A stretch of DNA of 64,000 bases from Parascedosporium putredinis (lineage: Eukaryota; Ascomycota; Sordariomycetes; Microascales; Microascaceae). Under the pieces are notes generated by a model. That model was not told the DNA's origin, searched no databases, and saw only the letters and a list, made by a program, of their open reading frames with translations. This document shows, one piece after another, positions 14,301 to 24,886 of the stretch (position 1 is the first letter of the stretch; the number at the start of each line of letters is the position of its first letter). The stretch is taken from positions 3,100,001-3,164,000 of the forward strand of contig CASHTG010000015.1 of NCBI GenBank assembly GCA_949357655.1, given 5' to 3'. Both the position numbers and the translations under genes were made by a program.

Positions 14301-14360
14301 CCCCGAGAGCGAGTTGGATGGATCTGGTCGAAGCACTTTGCCAAACTCGCCGACTCTTAG
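8313..14360 (+). CDS. RhoGEF with DH, BAR and SH3 domains (Gef1/Tuba-like)
   Basis: Predicted guanine nucleotide exchange factor for a Rho-family GTPase, most likely Cdc42, acting at membranes in polarity or septation. ATG 8313 has a good context (GTCACAATGG). About 1,150 residues of Ser/Pro-rich, then acidic, disordered sequence come first (8313-11880). A Dbl-homology domain follows from about 11905 (RRNVIKELLDTEAVFVRDMN) to 12600, with the conserved LLIKPMQRITKYPNL helix near 12440. A BAR domain runs from about 12650 to 13480 and is interrupted by an intron at 12963-13053 (branch GCTAAC). After a Ser-rich linker, a C-terminal SH3 domain (AASLFEFNIETT to WIWSKHFAKLADS) spans an intron at 14149-14244 and ends at the TAG 14358-14360. 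S. pombe Gef1 has DH plus BAR, and animal Tuba has DH, BAR and SH3. Frame changes near 9690, 9770, 9962, 10015, 10497, 12434 and 14310 break it into pieces; most fit one missing base. Confidence 0.9.
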
Positions 14361-16868
14361 AAGGCCGTCAAACCGCACATCAGCAGTTTGGGAGCCACAC
14401 TCGGGAATCACGAGGTAGCTAGCCTCCAAGCGACCATGACGAACTACCCTGCCAATGTCGACAAGCCATGCGGTAGGCAAAGTCTTGGAACATGGCTGGG
14501 GCGCGGCCGGGCATTGATCACGGCCACTTTTGATGCAGCGCACGGCGCTCTTTCTTAATCACCTCTAGACTTTACTTCGCTTCATACACATACGCACACG
14601 CACACGCACACGCACAAACCAACCTCGCACACGCCAACACACGAGCGCTCTGTCCCCCGCTCCCTTTCTCCTCCTCGTCACCTTATTCTTATATACGCCC
14701 CTTATTTAACTCTGATGCCCGACTTCTCTTCAACCACCCCAGCCTCTCTTCCTCCATCCTTTCCCTTTTTTTTTATTGAAACAAAAAGTCTTAATGGCTT
14801 CCATCCGACCTACAACCGCTCTTCATCATTTGAGGAACCCCCACGGGTGTTGCCTGGAATATTGTATCGAATTAACACGGAATATTATTGCATGCAGGGA
14901 CTGTTTGTGTTTTTCTTTTCTTTGGGCAAGGGACTGGCTGCAACGCACAGGTGGATAGGACTTGTTCAAAGACAGGACAGAGGCGTTTGTTTGTAGCTTG
15001 CTTCTTCTTCCTCTTCTTCCTCTTCTTCCTCCTCCTCCTCCTCCTCCTCCTCCCCCTCCTTCTTTCCCGACCTTTTTCGATATTTGGTTTGCCTTTGCTT
15101 CTTATTCTTCGCCTCCCCCTTTTTTCTTCTTCTCCGCCTTCTACCTCCCAACCTTTTTCTCTTACCTTACTATACCCCTTTTTCTTACGGCGCGCGACAC
15201 GGGGCTGCGTGTGCGCTGGACCGGGAAAGGCCCCTTGTGCAATAGTCTACCATATCCAATAACAAGAATTTCACCCGTGGCTTTATTCCGTGTTTGCATA
15301 GATGTATACATGAGCGATGCAACTCGTTGAGGCTTTGGCAAGGCCCACATGATGGCGAAGGGAAAGAGAAAAACAGAGGGTGTAAAAATACTAGGGTGAA
15401 ACATTGATGATAGACAAACGAACGGCCGGCAACAAACCAGCATGACATGCATTAGAGTCCAAGAGACTATTTCGGGGTGAAGTTTCGGGGGCACACTCTG
15501 CTAAAAAGCTGCTAAAAGTACAAGTAGCCAGTACCCTTTGTCTTCGAGGGCATGTGAGAGAGAGACCAGGATCGATGTTAATCTCAAGAGTCTTGGAATT
15601 ATCTCACCCAACACAATGGAGGCAAGAAGAGGGCTAACTAGTGCGGATAATACGGATTGATCCATTGTAGCTGGGTGGTCACGAAGCTGCCATGAATGCA
15701 CGAATGAGAAAGGCAGCCTGGACTTCTTTGGAGGAAACGTGATCGATTACGTCGGGGGCAAAATCCAACAAAGGCGACGAGGCGAGGGCTGGTAGCCGGC
15801 TCTACTAAAGTGTTTGAGTGTGCACTAGAGACAGCCCCACGGGGACGAATGGATCGAACTGATGCGGGGAAAGCTAGAGAGAGAGAAATCATTGATCAAT
15901 CTTCTCACACAGATATATAAACTATTAGACCACGGAAAACGTGCATGTTTCCACATACACTAGAAGCTGGGCACATGGATCACATCAAGTAGACTACAGC
16001 AGTGAGGGAAGGGAAGCGCAGCTCTCCAGTTGATGATAAAACTGTCATAAAACACAGCATAATTCCGCAGTGGATCTTTCGCAGGTTTTGGTTTCTGGTG
16101 TAGGACAGCTGTCCTGCTGTTTTATCTGATGCCTTTTTTTCTCTTTTTGCGTCTCCTTTGGTGCTGATTGAGCCAGCATTGGAATGAACATTGAATCAAT
16201 TGACCCATCCATTGGATCCCTGCAGTCCTTCCCGCGCGACCCCGGGCCGTAGTGGATACTTGGTACTTGTCACTTGTACCTGCTTTACTCCATGTCATAG
16301 ATACCTCAAGCCCGAAGCGAATGCATCATAGCTTCAGGCCAGTTTATGAACCCCAAACTGACAAACTGACAAACTGACGCACTCCCCAAAGCTTCCCATC
16401 TTCATCCTCCCCACCAGCACCAGCACGAACTAACGAGAAAGAGAAAAGAACGACGACAACGACGCAAAAAAAAGAAAATAAGAGCCAGCACGATTGCTTT
16501 CTCCTCTGCACGTATCTAACATTGAAGTCTCCGATCCGGAACAAATCGACCGAGGGGCAGGTTTCGAGTCGTTGAGGGGCCAGACAACCACCCATTACCA
16601 TCACAACTGCAACCACCTCCCAAACACGGTTGAACCCATGTCGACGGCGAGCTCGAGCACATAACACTTGCCACCCCTCGACAGCAGGGGGCCGACATAT
16701 CGCGGTTGTTCGAAAAAGAAGAAAAGAAATAGAAAAGCACGTCTGCGCACAACTATCTCTACGACCGCAACAAGAACCGCGAGCTTCAGCAAGAAGCACG
16801 ATTGTCGATATCAGACAAAAGACAAAGGCACCTACAGAGCCAGCCCTGGATCGGCCAACTTTGCCACC
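14361..16868. other. Intergenic region with pyrimidine and CA microsatellites
   Basis: The 3' side of the RhoGEF gene and the promoter and leader of the transporter gene. It holds a CA-rich repeat (14585-14620), a long CTT/CCT tract (14998-15060) and GATTGATCC / CCATCCATTGGATCC motifs (15654-15668, 16204-16222). I see no gene. Long open frames here are simple-repeat artefacts. Confidence 0.5.
14998..15060 (+). repeat. CTT/CCT trinucleotide tract
   Basis: Sixty bases of CTTCTTCCT-type repeats passing into pure CCT units. This homopurine-homopyrimidine tract lies about 640 bases beyond the RhoGEF stop codon and creates spurious poly-Pro and poly-Glu frames. Confidence 0.9.
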
Positions 16869-19283
16869 ATGTCGAAGTGGAGGGGACACCCGTCCGTCAA
16901 GGGCAGCAGTGAGCTGGTGAAGATGGTACTGCTCTGCTTCTCCGCCATTGGCATCACGTACGTGCTTTAAGCCCGGAGAGAGGGCCTCCCTTCGTTGGAA
17001 TCAGACCTGCCCTCGTTATCGTTGATCGTTCAAAACTAACGCGCCCTCCCGGCTTTGCGACTATAGGTTTACTTGGGGATTTGAGATGACTTGTACGTTT
17101 ATGCCCGCCGACCGCGCGACGTGTCGTGCCATGCTCCCGTTGTGCCACCCAAGCTAACGTGTAACACCCTCTCTCCCCTCCCCGCAGACTGTACCCCGTA
17201 TCTCCTCAACCTCGGCCTCAGCAAGAGCACCACCTCCCTCGTCTGGATAGCGGGCCCCATATCCGGCCTCATCGTCCAGCCCATTGTGGGCACCATCGCG
17301 GATCAATCAACCTCGAAGTGGGGCCGACGCCGGCCCCTCATGGTCGTTGGCTCTGTCATCACCGCCCTCCATCTGTTTTTGCTGGGCTTCACCAAGGAGA
17401 TTGTGGGCTTCTTCCTGCCCGAGTCGGAATTTTCGAGTCGCTTGACGATATGGCTGGCCATCTACTCCATCTGGGTCATTGACTTTGCAATCAACGCATG
17501 TGCGTGCACCCTCTATCCTTCGCTTCCTTTTTTCTTTTCTGCCCTCCATCTCGTGTCGCCCCGGGACCTAGAGCCCGTTTCACTCATCCATACAACGTTC
17601 AACTTGCTAATCTTTATGCTCTCAGCCATGTCCTGTTCGAGGAGTCTTGTCGTCGACATTCTTCCAATCCACAAGCAGCAGGCCGGAGCCGCATGGTGTA
17701 TGTACCGCCGCCCTAATCGCAATCTCCCACCTATCCCTCCTCCTTTCCGTACCCCGTCCCCCATCCACCCTGTCTTCAGACCGCATGGCTGACACACAAG
17801 CAGATAGCAGGCTCGCGGCATTTGGCCACCTGCTAAGCTACGGAATCGGGTCAGTGGACCTCGTGACGACCTTGGGCACCACGTTTGGCGGCTCCCAGTT
17901 CAAGCAGCTCGCCCTCATCTCCATATTTGCCGTGCTTGCCACCTGCGCCGTAACCTGCTGGTCCGTTACCGAAAAGGTCCTCGTCGCGCGGGGGGCAAGG
18001 ACAAGGGAGAGGCTGACGGCAGCGTCGCTGCGGCGATTCGGACCATTTGGTCCACCCTCCTGCACCTACCTCCGAGAGTGAGGGCAATCTGCTGGGCGCA
18101 CTTTTGGTCGTGGATTGGTAAGTGATGATGTCCTATCTCAATTCAGAATCTTTGTCTCCCTATCTCGAGTGAGGCTTTCTTTCTTCAGGCAGCTCGTCTA
18201 TTCCGGTGTAGCTACCACGGGGAGAGATGGGGGAAAAAGAAAACAAAGAAAACGCAGATGGAGCAACGTTTCTAACACCGTCTGTACTTAGGTTGGTTCC
18301 CATTCAACTTTTACGGCACAACCTGGGTTGGCGAAACGTACTTCCGCTACGACCTCACCCCCGAAGAGCGAAAGACCCGGGACCCGCTCAGCGAGATTGG
18401 CAGGATCGGCAGCTCGGCCCTCGTCATCTACTCTCTCATCACCTTTGCCGGCTCTTTCCTTTTGCCGCTGTTCGTCGGCTCGCCCGACGACTCGGACTTC
18501 ACCCACCGACCGCCCAGAGCCATCGCCTCGTTTCTCAACCGCATCGAGGCCATCAAGCCGGATCTCCTGACGGCTTGGATCCTCGGCCACCTTGGATTCT
18601 CGCTTTCCATGTCTCTGGCACCGTTTGCGACGAGCTACAAGTTTGCCACTGTCCTCGTGGCGTCGTGCGGCCTGTGAGTAAACCCATTCATGGCGTTCTC
18701 CCTCTCCCTTGCTTCCTTTTTCCTTTCTTAATCTCCCAAGCTAACCCGGGTGGAATAGTCCTTGGGCCATGACGCAATGGGCACCGCCAACTTTTCTTGG
18801 CATCGAAGTGAACCGTCTCAGCGGCGAGTCGGACACGCTCCCAACCACGTACCAACCCGTGTCCGGGCCTCACGCAGCATCTCCCCATGGGGCCTTGTCA
18901 CCCGTGCACTCCCAGAGGCCCGCGCTCTCGCCTCTACTACCGCCGGGAGGCGATGAGGCCTCGCGGAACCCCTCGCACACCAGCTCCCGCTCCTCGGCGT
19001 CGTCGTCGGCATCCGCGCCGCCGAGTTCGGCCTCGGGAGAGTTATCCGGTATCTACTTTGGCATCCTCAACATCTACACCACCATCCCGCAGTTCCTCGG
19101 CGCCGTCATGTCGGGCATCGTCTTCTCCATCTTGGAACCCAAAAGAGCGCAGACTCGGTGGAAAGCAACGACAAGGAGCCTACGCTAGAAGGGCCCAACC
19201 CCATCGCCGTGTGCCTTTTCATTGGGGCCTTGACGACGCTCATTTCAGCGTACATGACGAGAAGGCTTAAATACGTGCAATAA
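16869..19283 (+). CDS. Sucrose/alpha-glucoside-type MFS transporter
   Basis: Predicted proton-coupled disaccharide carrier in the plasma membrane, of the SUT/GPH-like type related to S. pombe Sut1. ATG 16869 sits in a strong context (GCCACCATG). Exons: 16869-16957, 17067-17092, 17188-17499, 17626 to about 17697, about 17801-18117, 18292-18673 and 18759-19283; phases join cleanly except the fourth-fifth junction, where two acceptors (AG at 17800 or 17803) are possible. Family signatures include WGFEMTYCTPYLL in helix 1, ISGLIVQPIVGTIAD followed by the RRRP loop (WGRRRPLM), and FYGTTWVGETYF. A long Ser/Pro/Ala-rich cytosolic loop (near 18830-19030) precedes the last helices. One G is missing in the G6 run near 17993 and one A in the A4 run near 19141; correcting both reads through to the TAA at 19281-19283. 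Convergent with REX2. The substrate is inferred from the family only. Confidence 0.88.
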
Positions 19284-19597
19284 AGATCTTGGTCGCGCTC
19301 CGTGAAAAATAACAAGGTAGTCGGGGGCGCGCACACGCTTGTCGCAGGCGAGAAACAGCTGAAAGAGCAAGTAAAGTTGGGACATTTTGAATTTTTGTAA
19401 ATCGGGTTTGGTTACGGAAGAAACAACGCGGGCGTTTTCTCTAAGAATTTTCTGTATTTCGAGAACTATATGTACAATCTATAAATTTTAATTTATTCTT
19501 ATCTCGATTCTGTCTTGGAAAACTCGGTAGACGCCGGCAAAGGCGAAACTTTTGTCTTTAATCCGTCTTCTCACTACAAGTTAAACATCACCTGTGG
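19284..19597. other. Convergent 3' spacer between transporter and REX2
   Basis: An AT-rich 314-base spacer between two stop codons, holding the 3' untranslated regions of both genes. An AATAAA-like element is near 19279. No gene seen. Confidence 0.5.
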
Positions 19598-20341
19598 TCA
19601 TGGCTCTTTGCTTGCCGGGCCAAACACACGCTCCATGTAATACCGGGCCTCCTCGATGCTCTCCAGGATGTCATCCTTGGCCCGATGGCCACCCTTTTGG
19701 CGGGCACGCCAGCCACGACGTCGGCGGGACACCAGCGCTTCGCAGCCTCCTTGATGGCGCTGACATCGAGGATGCGGTAGTGCAGGTGGTCGATGACGGG
19801 CCGGTAGGGTTCCTGCATGAGGAACATCTTGTCCATGTGGACGGTGTTGCCGGCGAGGAGGGCGGAGCGGGGTTCCGGGGCGAAGCGGCGGACGTAGGCG
19901 AGAAGGCCGGCGGCGGCCTGTTGGGGGTGGTGTCGGAGGCGAGGACGGCCGGGGTGAGGCCGGTGACGGCGTGGGTGGTGCGGCACCACTCGGACATGCG
20001 GTCGAGGCGGGCGGCGGGGACGTGGACGGTGGCGGTGTAGCCGGCGGGGTCGAGGGGTTCGAGGGTCGGGGAGGTGATTTGGCAGTGGATCTCGAGGATC
20101 TCGTCGGTGGTGGGGTCGAGGCCGGTCATCTGATGGGTAGGGGAGGGAGAGAGGGTCTCCGGTTAGTCGGAGGGACGAGGGCCCGGCGGGGGTGGGGGTG
20201 GGTGTGTGTGGTGTGGGGGAGGGAAGACAGGGGAGGAAGACGAGAGGGTTAGTTGTTTTTCGTTTTTACCTCGCAGTCTATCCACACCAGGAGGCCGTCT
20301 CCGCCGGAAGGCATGGTGGAAGCTACGGGGGCGGCGGACAT
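19598..20341 (-). CDS. REX2: Oligoribonuclease, DEDDh exonuclease
   Basis: 3'-to-5' exonuclease that degrades short RNA oligonucleotides to mononucleotides; the fungal homologue Rex2 is mitochondrial. Exons are 20341-20270 and 20129-19598, with the intron at 20130-20269. Exo I (WIDCE / MTGLD) is split exactly at the intron, after the catalytic Glu. Exo II is around GNTVHMDKMFL and Exo III is GHRAKDDILE with the catalytic His and Asp. The protein is about 200 residues, normal for the family. Two one-base deficits interrupt the frame: a C5 run near 19929 and an AAAA run near 19697. With them restored the protein ends ERVFGPASKEP at the stop codon at 19598-19600. An upstream start inside the same frame cannot be excluded. 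It lies convergent to the transporter and divergent from the oxidoreductase. Confidence 0.92.
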
Positions 20342-21734
20342 GGGTGCAGAAGGGGTGGGCTGGTGTTAGCTTGGGGTTTTTGCTTGTACTTGGCTTGTGT
20401 GCTGGGCGTTTTTTTTGGCTCGGAGCTTGGAAGGTCTGCACGGGGAATTTGGGAATGGCTGGGTATATCTTGAAGGGAAAGGAACCAGAAAAAGAGTGGG
20501 AGCACCAAAAGGTGAAATGGTTCGAAAGCACGTCGAGGCGTGCAGGCTAGTGTTTAGCGAGCCTAGTGTTCCTTTCGTGAAGAGCTTGCCAGGTAATACA
20601 CTATCAGTCTTTGCGTCCTCGCGTTTGTCCCTTATGATGTGCGGTGTCCGTGTGAGTATCTAGGTGCAGGTGGGAAAGGTTAATACTAGGGTCAAGGCGG
20701 TGACTAAATCATCAATAGAATCCAATCGGTCATTGATCTCAAGTCTCTTGCCCTTCAATGTTCTTGAGTATTTGACCAATGTAGTGACATTGTTGACCCC
20801 CGCCGTCTCCGCCGGTCTGGTCCAACCCCACCAATGCAGCCAACTACTTCGTAATATACGAGGCCCTTGAAGAACGAGCTGGCTGTTGAATATCGGGCTT
20901 AGGCACGGCTAGTGCATGTGCAGCACGGAAGCGCGCGTGCGTCTTGGGTCTGCGTGTTGCGTGCGGAGATTTGGTCAAGGATGGCAGAGAGATGCACCAT
21001 CCCTTCTTCGATTCATCCACCGTCAAGTGCGTGTGTGGATCCAATTGATAGAACGCCTAGTTGATCATTGCCTTGATCCACCCTATTCTATTGTGGACGT
21101 GCTCGGGTGCTTGGTGCACGTTGTGGAACCTTGGCCAGGCACGGCAGAGGTGAAGAGGTTACAGGTACGGCACAGGTACTAGCGTCCTGAATAATACCTA
21201 CTCGGTGATTCGCCCCTTCCTTGATTAAGCCTGGCACCTGCCCCATTGCCCCTCGATTAACTTGCTCTTGCACTTGCCTTTTTCACTTTCAACATTTGTA
21301 TTGTTTGTATTGTTCCTGTCGCAAACTGTTTGTTCTAGAACTCCTCCCTGTCCTCTGATCATCTTGCTCCTTCTTTGACCAGTCGGAAGGAAGCGTATTC
21401 GGGGATATTTTAGACCTTCTTGGTACCCTCTCGGTCTCGTGTTCCGAGTCACCAATCCTTATCCCCACATTGAGCCCTCAAAGCCACTTAGACGCCCGTC
21501 AACTTAACGAACAATTCCAAGAGATTGGGTAACCCCGGACCTTGGCTGGCCCTTTACCCTCCCCTTCTGCAATCGGGCTTTCGTATATCTGCTCCGTTTC
21601 CCACCGTAACCCCTCCTCGACTCGTCTCCCTTTCCTCATCAGCATCTTAGACTCTTTCCCTCCCTAGGTCATAACCGTGTCCCAGTCCAAACGGCAAGCG
21701 GGAAAATAAGAAGAAGAAAGAAACGACGCCCGCA
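20342..21734. other. Divergent promoter region, REX2 / oxidoreductase
   Basis: No gene recognised. It contains repeated AGGTAC-type sequences near 21160-21180 and pyrimidine-rich sequence just before the oxidoreductase start, as is usual in fungal 5' leaders. Confidence 0.45.
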
Positions 21735-23366
21735 ATGTCACCACCGCGCGTCATCATCATCGGTGGCGGCTCCCGCGGCAAGGTCTACGCCAAGTCTATT
21801 CAGATTTGCACCTCTGCCGTTGTTGCCGCCGTGGCCGAGCCAGTTCCTTATAAACGCCAGTTCTTCGCCAAGTCCTTTATCCACACCCACACCCCTCCCG
21901 CCGCTGGCCAACAGTTTGCGCATTGGGACGAATTCGTCGCCTGGGAGTCAGATCGCCGGAAGCGCGAGGCCGCCGGCGAGCCTGTGCCCCTGGCATCGAT
22001 ACTGCTTTCGTCTGTGTACTCGACGAGGACCACCGAGATGTCATCGTCGCCCTAGCGCCGTTGAACCTCCACGTCATGTGCGAGAAGCCTCTCGCCACGA
22101 GCTTGATGATTGCATCGCCATGTACCGCGCCCTTCGGCCGAAATCGCAGCCGGCCACATCAGCCAACGGCACCGGTGGGGTCGACGAGGACTTTGACAAT
22201 GGGAAAAGGATCTTCTCCATCGGCCACGTCCTGCGCTATAGCCCTCACAACATGCTCCTGCGCAAGCTCCTCCTCGAGGACAGAGTTGTGGGTGACATCT
22301 GCTCCGTCGAGCACACCGAACCCGTCGGCTGGTGGCACTTTGCCCACTCCTACGTCCGCGGCAACTGGCGCAACGCCTCCATCTCCTCCCCTTCTCTCCT
22401 CGCCAAGAGCTGCCACGATATCGATCTTCTCATGTGGCTCCTCATGTCCCCGCCGGCCGGCGCCGCCGAGCCCCATCTCCTCCAACATTTCCTCTACTGG
22501 CTCTCTCCACTACTACAAAAAGAACCGGAAACCCGTGCCGCGGGCGACGCTACGAACTGCATGAGCTGCCCTCTTGTTGACGACGGCTGCAAGTACTCGG
22601 CCAAGCGCATCTACGTCGGCCCTGGTGAGAAGAGCGTGCACACCGGCAACACAAAGTGGCCCGTCAACGTCGTCCTCCCCGAAATCGAGGACATACCCAC
22701 CATGGAGGAGCGCGAGGCCGCCATCCTCGAAAAGCTCGCCGAGGACTACGACGCCAACACCCCCGCCCACGAGGTAGCCGACAGGAGGTGGTATGGCCGC
22801 TGCGTCTTCGAGTCCGACAACAACGTTTGTGACGACCAGTTTGTTACCATCACTTGGGACGATGAGCCTGCCGCCCCGACCTCGCCTCCGACCCTTCCAC
22901 CCCCACCACCACCACGGCCCCAATCCTCGACCGCGCCGGTGCTGGCCTGCCTCGTAACTACGCCAAAGTCGCCACCCTGCACATGGCCGCTAGCACCAAA
23001 AGGTCTGCCAGCGGTACACCACCATCTACGGCACCGACGGCGAGCTCCACGCCGACTCCCACACCATCACAATCGAAGACTTCAACACCGGTCTTACCAC
23101 CACCCACCACCCCCGTGCTCGACGAGGACAGCCACGGCGGCGGCGACCTGGGTCTAACCGGCCAGTTCATTGCCGCCGTCGATGCTGTCAAGAACCGCCG
23201 CATGCTTGCCGACGACGCCCAATTGCACTACATCGGCTGCACCCTCCAGGACGTCATGATGAGCCACGCCATGGTCTTCGCCGCCGAGGACTCGCGGCTG
23301 AATCGCAAAACCCTGGACTGGAAGACGTGGTGGGACACAGAGGTGGAGGCCAAGTTGGCTGCGTAA
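21735..23366 (+). CDS. Gfo/Idh/MocA-family NAD(P)-dependent oxidoreductase
   Basis: Predicted cytosolic dehydrogenase with an N-terminal Rossmann fold and a C-terminal alpha/beta domain; the substrate is unknown but is usually a sugar or polyol in this family. The start MSPPRVIIIGGGSRGKVYAK holds the nucleotide-binding GGGSRG loop. VCVLDEDHRD then MCEKPLATS (the conserved EKP motif with its Lys) follow. FSIGHVLRYSPHN and a SLLAKSCHDIDLLMWLL segment match the active-site helix with conserved Lys, Asp and His. A Cys pair appears in TNCMSCPL. No intron is needed. The frame is broken near 21990 (CCCC run), 22103, 22460-22540 and 22880-23100; the TAA at 23364-23366 follows VEAKLAA. It is divergent from REX2. 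Family is secure, specific activity not. Confidence 0.88.
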
Positions 23367-24886
23367 TCAGACTAGTGGGTCCTCTTGTGGTGAGGGTTGT
23401 TTTAGTCTGGCGTGATTTCTTCTTCCTCTTCATGTTGATCTTGATGTCAGTTTCCCTCTTTTCGTCTTTTATCTTTCCCTTCCGTATACAAGAACTCTTG
23501 TACCTGGGGTGTTTTGGCGTTTCGTTGGCTCGGGGTTTGTACACACACAGTCATCTTCTTGTCGGGAATACACACTAGCAAAGAAACGTCCGTCGTCGGT
23601 AGAAGGATAATCACGGTTTCGGGAAAGGAAGATTATTCGGGAGAATGGTGAATCTTAATGCTAGGGCCTCCATCATATCTAGTTGACACGTCCTAAACCT
23701 AAGTGCTATCCTTACCTGTGTTCAACACGCCAGATTATTGCTCCAATTTTGTCCCTTCCATTTCCCATTTGACTCAATATACATTGCACCAGGTCGGTCC
23801 GGGATCTGGCGGCATTAAGGCCAAGAGCAGGGCATTGGCACCAGATCGCGAGGTGAGAGGTATCCTCCGTGAGATACATAAAAACATGTATACATGTTCG
23901 ATTTTTTCTTTTAAAAAAGGCAATCATATCACGCGGGACACAAAACAATAAAGAAGGAGAGAGAAAGAATACGAAGCTTTAAGAGGCACGTTCAATATAT
24001 ATATACTATCTTACGGAAGCCGAACTTTTTCCTACCTAAACGCCAAACAAGAACCGGGGAAAATGCGGGATAATGGAACAGGAAGACAAGGGTGAAGAAG
24101 AGGGTGGGGTAGAGAGATACTACACAAGCGGATAATCTGTCCTAGTCGCCATTCGCATGGGAGCAGCAAGGGAGAAGAGGGGGAAGGGGGAGGAGGGGAA
24201 GGGAAGCAAGCAGGATACTCACATGAGCCAAAGAGAAAGAGTGAGATATTGGCTGTGTTGGTTCCAGGGGAGAGTGTGTGTCGAGGCGACGACCGGATGC
24301 CAGGTCGCCGCCACCGCCACCAGGCCGGCCAGCAAATGGTCTGTGTTTGTTCGTCTTTAGGAAGAGCCCTCAGAGAAGTCCGAATGGGACGAAAACGAAG
24401 AAACCCCCTTCCCTTCCCCGCTCTTGTTAGAGGGAGGAGAGGGAGAGGAGAATCTCCGCCCGCCCTTCTTCAAAACCTCCGGTTTGCAATTCATCAAAGC
24501 CCACGGGTTTGCCCACAGAATGCCCACAGAATGCCCAAGAAGCCCACAAAAGCCCTCAGATGCCGTCTGGTTATGCGCGCGAGACCAATGTCACTGCGTG
24601 AAAGCCATCAAAAAGCAGATACCGCCGTCGATGCCACGAGCCAACATGTTTTTGCCACAAGCCCACAAAGACCCCCGTGTGAGGGAGGTCTTGGTTTGGA
24701 AAGAACGGGAAACAAGACAACCAAACCAACGATTCTCCAACAAAATAGCCCACGTGTGTTCCCGGCCATGGTTTTCAATAAACCCCGAAGCCGTCGTTTG
24801 CCCACAGGAACCCGAGCAGGGTATGCGAAAAGCCCCCAGGGATGATACGCAGTGCAGCTCTTTTCCGACGGGGTAGGCGCACCAGC
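23367..24886. other. Convergent 3' region with GCCCAC repeat cluster
   Basis: A 1.5 kb spacer between the oxidoreductase and the nucleolin-like gene, containing an AT dinucleotide stretch (23994-24008) and purine-rich sequence (24060-24200). A dense cluster of GCCCAC hexamers (24497-24805) lies on the side of the nucleolin-like gene's 3' end. No protein gene recognised. Confidence 0.5.
24497..24805 (-). repeat. Cluster of GTGGGC motifs downstream of the Gar2-like gene
   Basis: About seven copies of GCCCAC on the plus strand (GTGGGC in the sense of the adjacent gene) occur in about 310 bases. Several lie in the context TGCCCACAGAA or AGCCCACAAA. They begin roughly 80 bases past the stop codon, so would sit in the 3' untranslated region or just beyond. 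Confidence 0.6.

Noticed and set aside
14962..15330. Proline/phenylalanine-rich and glutamate-rich open frames
   Set aside because: Produced by the CTT/CCT microsatellite on the two strands; not genes.
24249..24845. 199-codon plus-strand frame
   Set aside because: It lies in the 3' region of the Gar2-like gene, its content comes from the GCCCAC repeats, and no domain is visible.
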